Below are positions 60,530 to 64,000 of a DNA stretch of 64,000 nt, piece after piece; position 1 is the stretch's first letter; each line of letters starts with the position of its first letter. Made by a program: the position numbers and the translations under genes. This DNA comes from RGIG1927 sp045546275. GTDB taxonomy: Bacteria; Bacillota; Clostridia; UMGS1883. The stretch covers positions 42,132-106,131 of the forward strand of contig JAZQCM010000025.1 of NCBI GenBank assembly GCA_045546275.1, written 5' to 3'. The notes under the pieces are model-generated. The model saw nothing but the letters and a program-made list of their open reading frames with translations. It was not told the DNA's origin and did not search any database.

Positions 60530-61204
60530 TTACAGCCGTATGTCAACATTATTTTTAATTTTTAAGCTGTCTTTTTCCACAATGCAATTGAGCGCAATTA
60601 TTTTAACTCCGTTATCATGAGCATTTTTCAAAGCTTTTGCAAATTCCGCATGAGTAGCTTTATTGGGAGTGAAATACTCCCCCGCATCCGCCTGTATTAC
60701 AAACACGGCATATGCCTCGTAGCCGTTTCGCACACACTCACAAAGCTCATTTAAATGCTTCACGCCCCTTTCGGTTGGCGCATCGGGAAAAAGCATTACA
60801 TTGTCCTTTTCAAGGGTTACCCCTTTCACCTCAATGAAGGCTTTTTTGTTTTCGTATTCAACGTAAAAGTCAAAGCGTGAATTTTTAAATTTGCACTCAC
60901 TCCTGACAAAGGTAACGTTATTAAACAATTTATTGATGTATTCCGAAAAAACCTTGTTGGGTGCCTGGGAGTCAATGTTGTACAAAACATTGCCCTTGTA
61001 AACTGCAACAAGGTCGTATTTTGTTTTTCGGTTTTCGTTGTCGCTTTCTTCAAGGAAAACCCGCACACCTTCAATTAAAAGCTCACGGCATCTGCCTGTG
61101 TTTTTAACGTGCACGGTTTCTTCCTTTCCGTCAATCAAAACCTTTGCAATAAACCTGTTTGGTCTACTTACAAAAATTCCTTCTTTTACATTTTTGTATT
61201 TCAT
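60530..61204 (-). CDS. sfsA: SfsA-family nuclease
   Basis: A 224-residue SfsA protein: an N-terminal OB-like domain (RFIAKVLIDGKEETVHVKNT, GRCRELL) and a nuclease-like domain with SRFDFYVEYENKKAFIEVKG (the PD-(D/E)xK-type D...ExK arrangement), VMLFPDAPTERGVKHL and FVIQADAGEYFTPN. E. coli SfsA was first described as a sugar fermentation stimulation protein and is now listed as a DNA/RNA nuclease. It is the last gene of the metF-DUF1653-sfsA operon, overlapping its neighbour by four bases. Confidence 0.92.
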   Translation of the reverse strand: MKYKNVKEGIFVSRPNRFIAKVLIDGKEETVHVKNTGRCRELLIEGVRVFLEESDNENRKTKYDLVAVYKGNVLYNIDSQAPNKVFSEYINKLFNNVTFVRSECKFKNSRFDFYVEYENKKAFIEVKGVTLEKDNVMLFPDAPTERGVKHLNELCECVRNGYEAYAVFVIQADAGEYFTPNKATHAEFAKALKNAHDNGVKIIALNCIVEKDSLKIKNNVDIRL

Positions 61205-61404
61205 ACCTTTGTAAACCTTTTCACTTTTTCGCCGTTGTGCTCAACTTCTTCATTCCACATTGTTAAAGGCCGTACCCATATTCCGCCCTCACCGTAAAGA
61301 GCTTTGTAAACAACCATTTCCTCCAATGTTTCGGAATGCTTTGCAACACCAAGCACCTCGTACATATTTCCTTTAAAATGCTTATAAATACCCTTTTCTA
61401 TCAT
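61201..61404 (-). CDS. DUF1653 protein
   Basis: A 67-residue protein with the family pattern GIYKHFKGNMYEVLGVAKHS, then VVYKALYGEGGIWVRPL. The fold is a small SH3-like beta barrel; function is unknown. It overlaps metF and sfsA by four bases on each side (ATGA), so it is tightly co-translated with both. Confidence 0.88.
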   Translation of the reverse strand: MIEKGIYKHFKGNMYEVLGVAKHSETLEEMVVYKALYGEGGIWVRPLTMWNEEVEHNGEKVKRFTKV

Positions 61405-62261
61405 GCAATTATCTCCGATATGTTTTTTTGTATTGCCGCTGCAACGTCGGGGTGATTCATGGAATACACGTGCACCGCATTCACGCCGTTGGCATAAAGG
61501 TCAATGATTTGCTCTGTTGCATATGCAATGCCTGCCTGCTTCATTGCAAGGGGATTGTCACCATAGCGGTCAACAAGCCTTAAAAATCTCTGGGGCAGGC
61601 TGTTTCCGGAAATTGAGCAGATTCGTTTAATCTGAACCGGGTTTGTAACAGGCATAATCCCTGCCACAACAGGCACATCAACGCCTTTTCTCAGCATGCG
61701 ATACATGAAATTGTACAAAATGTTGTTGTCGAAAAACATTTGTGTGGTTAAAAATTCGCACCCTGCATCCACTTTGATTTTCAAGCTTTCAATGTCGTCG
61801 GCACTTGTTTTGCTTTCGGGATGCCCTTCGGGATAGCATGCACCGCCCACACAAAAATCACCCATGGCTTTAATTTCCTTTACAAGCTCACTTGCATAGT
61901 GATACTGAGGGTTTGTAATTTCCATACCTTGGGGTATGTCGCCACGGAGAGCGAGAATGTTTTCAATGCCCTTTGCCTTAAGCTTTTCAAGCACATTGTG
62001 AACATGCTCCTTTGTTGAAGAAATACAGGTTAAGTGTGCAATAGGTGTAACCCCCATTTTCAACACATCCTCTGCAATGTCGCAGGTAAATTCACTTGTG
62101 CCACCGCCTGCACCGTATGTAACGCTCATAAATGACGGCTTTAAGCTTGCAATCGCCTCGGTTGCTTCCTTTACCGATTCAAACTTGTCGGTGGTTTTTG
62201 GCGGAAACACCTCAAATGACAAGCTGGGCTTTTGTCCTTTTATAATATCAATAACCTTCAT
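61401..62261 (-). CDS. metF: 5,10-methylenetetrahydrofolate reductase
   Basis: Reduces methylene-THF to methyl-THF for methionine synthesis or one-carbon flow. The 286-residue TIM-barrel protein shows LSFEVFPPKTTDKFE, FMSVTYGAGGGTSE, AHLTCISSTKEH, ILALRGDIPQG, GGACYPEGHPES, EFLTTQMFFDN and PVVAGIMPVTN in family order. GGAG lies eight bases before the ATG. It follows the small membrane protein gene by 29 bases. GlyA at 35140 supplies its substrate. Confidence 0.96.
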   Translation of the reverse strand: MKVIDIIKGQKPSLSFEVFPPKTTDKFESVKEATEAIASLKPSFMSVTYGAGGGTSEFTCDIAEDVLKMGVTPIAHLTCISSTKEHVHNVLEKLKAKGIENILALRGDIPQGMEITNPQYHYASELVKEIKAMGDFCVGGACYPEGHPESKTSADDIESLKIKVDAGCEFLTTQMFFDNNILYNFMYRMLRKGVDVPVVAGIMPVTNPVQIKRICSISGNSLPQRFLRLVDRYGDNPLAMKQAGIAYATEQIIDLYANGVNAVHVYSMNHPDVAAAIQKNISEIIA

Positions 62262-62290
62262 TGTATCATCTCCGTTTGTGTTTTTATTTT

Positions 62291-62584
62291 TTATGCAATC
62301 TGTATTTGCACTCCGAATAGTGGAGCAAGCACCAAATAAACAGTTACCACACTTAAAATTGGTGTTAGTATAACAGCACTGTATAATACAAGCTTTCTGA
62401 ACTTGTCCGAAGCTTTATGCCATGCAAAAATGTGCAGCGTGAGATAAATTATAAAGCTTATTCCGCATCCGAAAAAAGCAAAGCTTCCATCCCCACTCCA
62501 GAACCACATAAATGCAAAGTATTCAAACAACACAAGTGCGGTTAGCGGTATGTGAAGTAAAAAAATTATCGCTTTTTTTAACAT
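62291..62584 (-). CDS. Small membrane protein of unknown function
   Basis: A 97-residue protein with three predicted membrane segments (about 3-25, 34-54, 66-90) and the Trp-rich turn FMWFWSGDGSF. I do not recognise the family. AAAGGAGG precedes the ATG. It lies 35 bases after the next membrane protein gene, and metF follows, so all three may share a transcript. Confidence 0.65.
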   Translation of the reverse strand: MLKKAIIFLLHIPLTALVLFEYFAFMWFWSGDGSFAFFGCGISFIIYLTLHIFAWHKASDKFRKLVLYSAVILTPILSVVTVYLVLAPLFGVQIQIA

Positions 62585-62619
62585 TGTTTTCCTCCTTTGT
62601 GTAAGAGGTGTAAAACCTT

Positions 62620-63033
62620 TTATACTTTATCCATAAAAAACATTAAAATTATCATTACTATAAAAACGATGATAGGCAAAAACTGAATAATAAAGCTGAA
62701 TTTGCTCTTTCCTTTTTTCCTTGCTACTACTGATGTAAAGATACTCGCAATTGATAAAAGCGGAATTGAAAATCCCATATATGTAACTGTATTCAGCAGC
62801 AAAATTTTCAGTTCGGAATAATTAGTTGTGGGAGCATCCCAAAAGAATATCGTAAAAACTCCTGCAATTGACAATGGCACATAAATGCATGACAACACAA
62901 TGTTAAAAATAACACCTTTTTTGTCAAGAGAATTATATTCATACCCTTTTTTCTTTGGTATAAAAACAGCTATACACAACACAGCTATTGCCAATATTTT
63001 TAAAATGTCTATTAGTGCAATATCAAAATTCAT
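62620..63033 (-). CDS. Membrane protein of unknown function
   Basis: A 137-residue protein with about four membrane segments and a polar loop (PKKKGYEYNSLDKKG) between the first two. Family not recognised. The start is the ATG at 63033 (MNFDIALIDI), because AAGGAAG is well spaced; the open frame extends upstream to 63075 without a ribosome binding site. It is followed closely by the 97-residue membrane protein gene. Confidence 0.62.
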   Translation of the reverse strand: MNFDIALIDILKILAIAVLCIAVFIPKKKGYEYNSLDKKGVIFNIVLSCIYVPLSIAGVFTIFFWDAPTTNYSELKILLLNTVTYMGFSIPLLSIASIFTSVVARKKGKSKFSFIIQFLPIIVFIVMIILMFFMDKV

Positions 63034-63141
63034 ATATACAACTTCCTTCCAACAAAATTCGACATTGCGACACATAAGGTTTAGATGCAGCTTATTTGGT
63101 GCTATATTAATCCCATTATAAATACAATTTTAGTCATTAAA

Positions 63142-63771
63142 CTATTTTAATTGTATTTTATTTAAATCAATGTAAAGTTCAGCACTACTCCAAAAATTCC
63201 AATCCGGATGGTCAGAATAATACTCAGTAAAAAAGTCATCAATATATAGCATATAATCCTTTTCTTCTGTCATATCGAACATATTTGTTTTTATATATGG
63301 GTTAATTCCGTTACAAGGCCCATCATAGTAACCTTCCATCTGTATGCAATCATTTAAAACCTTAGCCTGTAAATACGCATTATCATTATATGTTCTTTCA
63401 GAGAAAGGTAATGTTGTATCTTCACCTGAAAAAATACAGTACAATTTTTTGTGAAGCACCTTTAGAAACCCTATAGTAAGATTATTTGAATCAAAATTAT
63501 TCTCCTCAAATTCTCTATCAAAATCTTCATCTTTTAATATATCCTTCATTATATCTTCGCTGTCTTCTATATAACGGGTAAAATACTTCAAATATCCTTT
63601 TCCATCAAACATTGCGTTATCGGTAAATGCGAATTCTTTAATTATTTCTCTCACTCTTTTTTTAGCTGTATCAAAATTTTCATAGGCTTCTCTGATAAGC
63701 TTATAACTTCTACCGGATTCGTAAACGCCCGGTAAAGAGGTTCTTACATTTAATATCCATACTGTTTTCAT
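63142..63771 (-). CDS. Conserved-looking cytoplasmic protein of unknown function
   Basis: A 209-residue acidic protein without signal peptide or membrane segments; helical N-terminal half (YENFDTAKKRVREIIKEFAF) and aromatic-rich C-terminal part (DDFFTEYYSDHPDWNFWSSA). I do not recognise it. AAAAAGGAG is correctly placed before the ATG at 63771, which argues that it is a real gene. Codon use looks more AT-rich than the metabolic genes nearby, as does the adjacent right edge. Confidence 0.6.
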   Translation of the reverse strand: MKTVWILNVRTSLPGVYESGRSYKLIREAYENFDTAKKRVREIIKEFAFTDNAMFDGKGYLKYFTRYIEDSEDIMKDILKDEDFDREFEENNFDSNNLTIGFLKVLHKKLYCIFSGEDTTLPFSERTYNDNAYLQAKVLNDCIQMEGYYDGPCNGINPYIKTNMFDMTEEKDYMLYIDDFFTEYYSDHPDWNFWSSAELYIDLNKIQLK

Positions 63772-63923
63772 AATATTTCTCCTTTTTGGTAATATTTTTA
63801 TGTTTAAATAATACCACAGTAGGTGTACAAAAAATGGTGCATTCCAAATATTGTGATTGACCTTAATTGTAAAATTAAACGCCAGAAATTACTGACTTTT
63901 ACTTTTACAATCGTGCATTTAGT

Positions 63924-63952
63924 TTTACAAATTTATGTATTTATGTGATAAT
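63924..63952 (+). promoter_or_regulatory. Promoter of the gene entering at the right edge
   Basis: TTTACA (63924-63929), 17-base spacer, GATAAT (63947-63952), followed by AAAGGAG (63973-63979) and an ATG. An inverted pair, TTGTAAAATTAAACG (63869-63883) and GTGCATTTAGTTTTACAA (63914-63931), lies upstream. Confidence 0.6.
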
Positions 63953-63986
63953 ACTCTTAGCTGTCTGACCGGAAAGGAGCAGACCT

Positions 63987-64000
63987 ATGAGTAAACATCT
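63987..64000 (+). CDS. Start of a plus-strand gene cut by the window edge
   Basis: ATG at 63987 with AAAGGAG eight bases upstream and a good promoter; only MSKH and part of the next codon are visible. Many IS30-family transposases of Clostridia begin MSKHLT, and the upstream inverted repeat would fit an insertion-sequence end, but four residues cannot establish this. Confidence 0.45.

Overview
The window looks like a chromosomal segment of an AT-rich, spore-forming Clostridia member (Firmicutes/Bacillota), probably a gut or plant-fibre-degrading lineage. The evidence is a forespore sigma factor (sigG), PerR, an archaeal-type AspRS, Gram-positive promoters and ribosome binding sites, many intrinsic terminators, and several secreted plant-polysaccharide enzymes without LPXTG anchors. 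Species cannot be named from this alone. Nearly all genes lie on the minus strand; the exceptions are 30488-32247, 32544-32937, nth (36475-37110) and a gene entering at the right edge.

Layout. 1-9000: asnA (cut by the left edge), a leucine-rich-repeat (LRR) surface protein, a methyltransferase, aspS, and the sbcD-sbcC-GNAT operon. 9000-13980: two small genes flanked by twin hairpin repeats, a secreted protein, a stand-alone LytTR protein, and an AgrA/AgrC-like two-component pair with a structured leader. 13980-23940: a carbohydrate block with a CotH-like secreted protein, a cytoplasmic GH43, a GH43-SLH-esterase fusion and a second large LamG-GH43 protein. 24100-26190: aldo/keto reductase and YeiH transporter. 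26268-26747: a five-tRNA operon (Gly, Arg, His, Gln, Lys) from a consensus promoter, beside a micro-ORF. 27020-30348: flavodoxin-perR-pcp-glmS operon. 30440-32250: a ComEC-like hydrolase and radical SAM protein operon. 32264-39053: a ribbon-helix-helix protein, a broken SLOG-like gene, sigG, rarA, glyA, nth, comEA, rnhA and a mutarotase-like protein. 39160-39780: tRNA-Ser(CGA) between two copies of a 111-bp structured repeat and broken tRNA pieces. 39771-44984: tadA and small regulators or enzymes, including an SdpR/SdpI pair with a clear operator layout. 45127-60410: seven genes for large secreted proteins (GH43-like, three LRR proteins, RCC1-like, alginate-lyase-like). 60530-63771: sfsA, DUF1653, metF and small membrane or unknown proteins.

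How it fits together. The secreted proteins share interchangeable C-terminal parts: a copper-amine-oxidase-like domain on three proteins, and on four others a module ending near an aromatic-Trp-acidic stretch that I do not recognise. A duplicated intergenic block at 55943 and 57515 carries a fossil of the second module right after a gene that now ends in the first, so the 3' ends seem to have been exchanged. The most unusual non-coding signals are the covarying 111-bp repeat around tRNA-Ser, a hairpin that fully pairs the sigG ribosome binding site, and a UUCG terminator plus long inverted repeat in front of the AgrA/AgrC-like operon. I saw no CRISPR array, prophage, rRNA operon or classical defence island.
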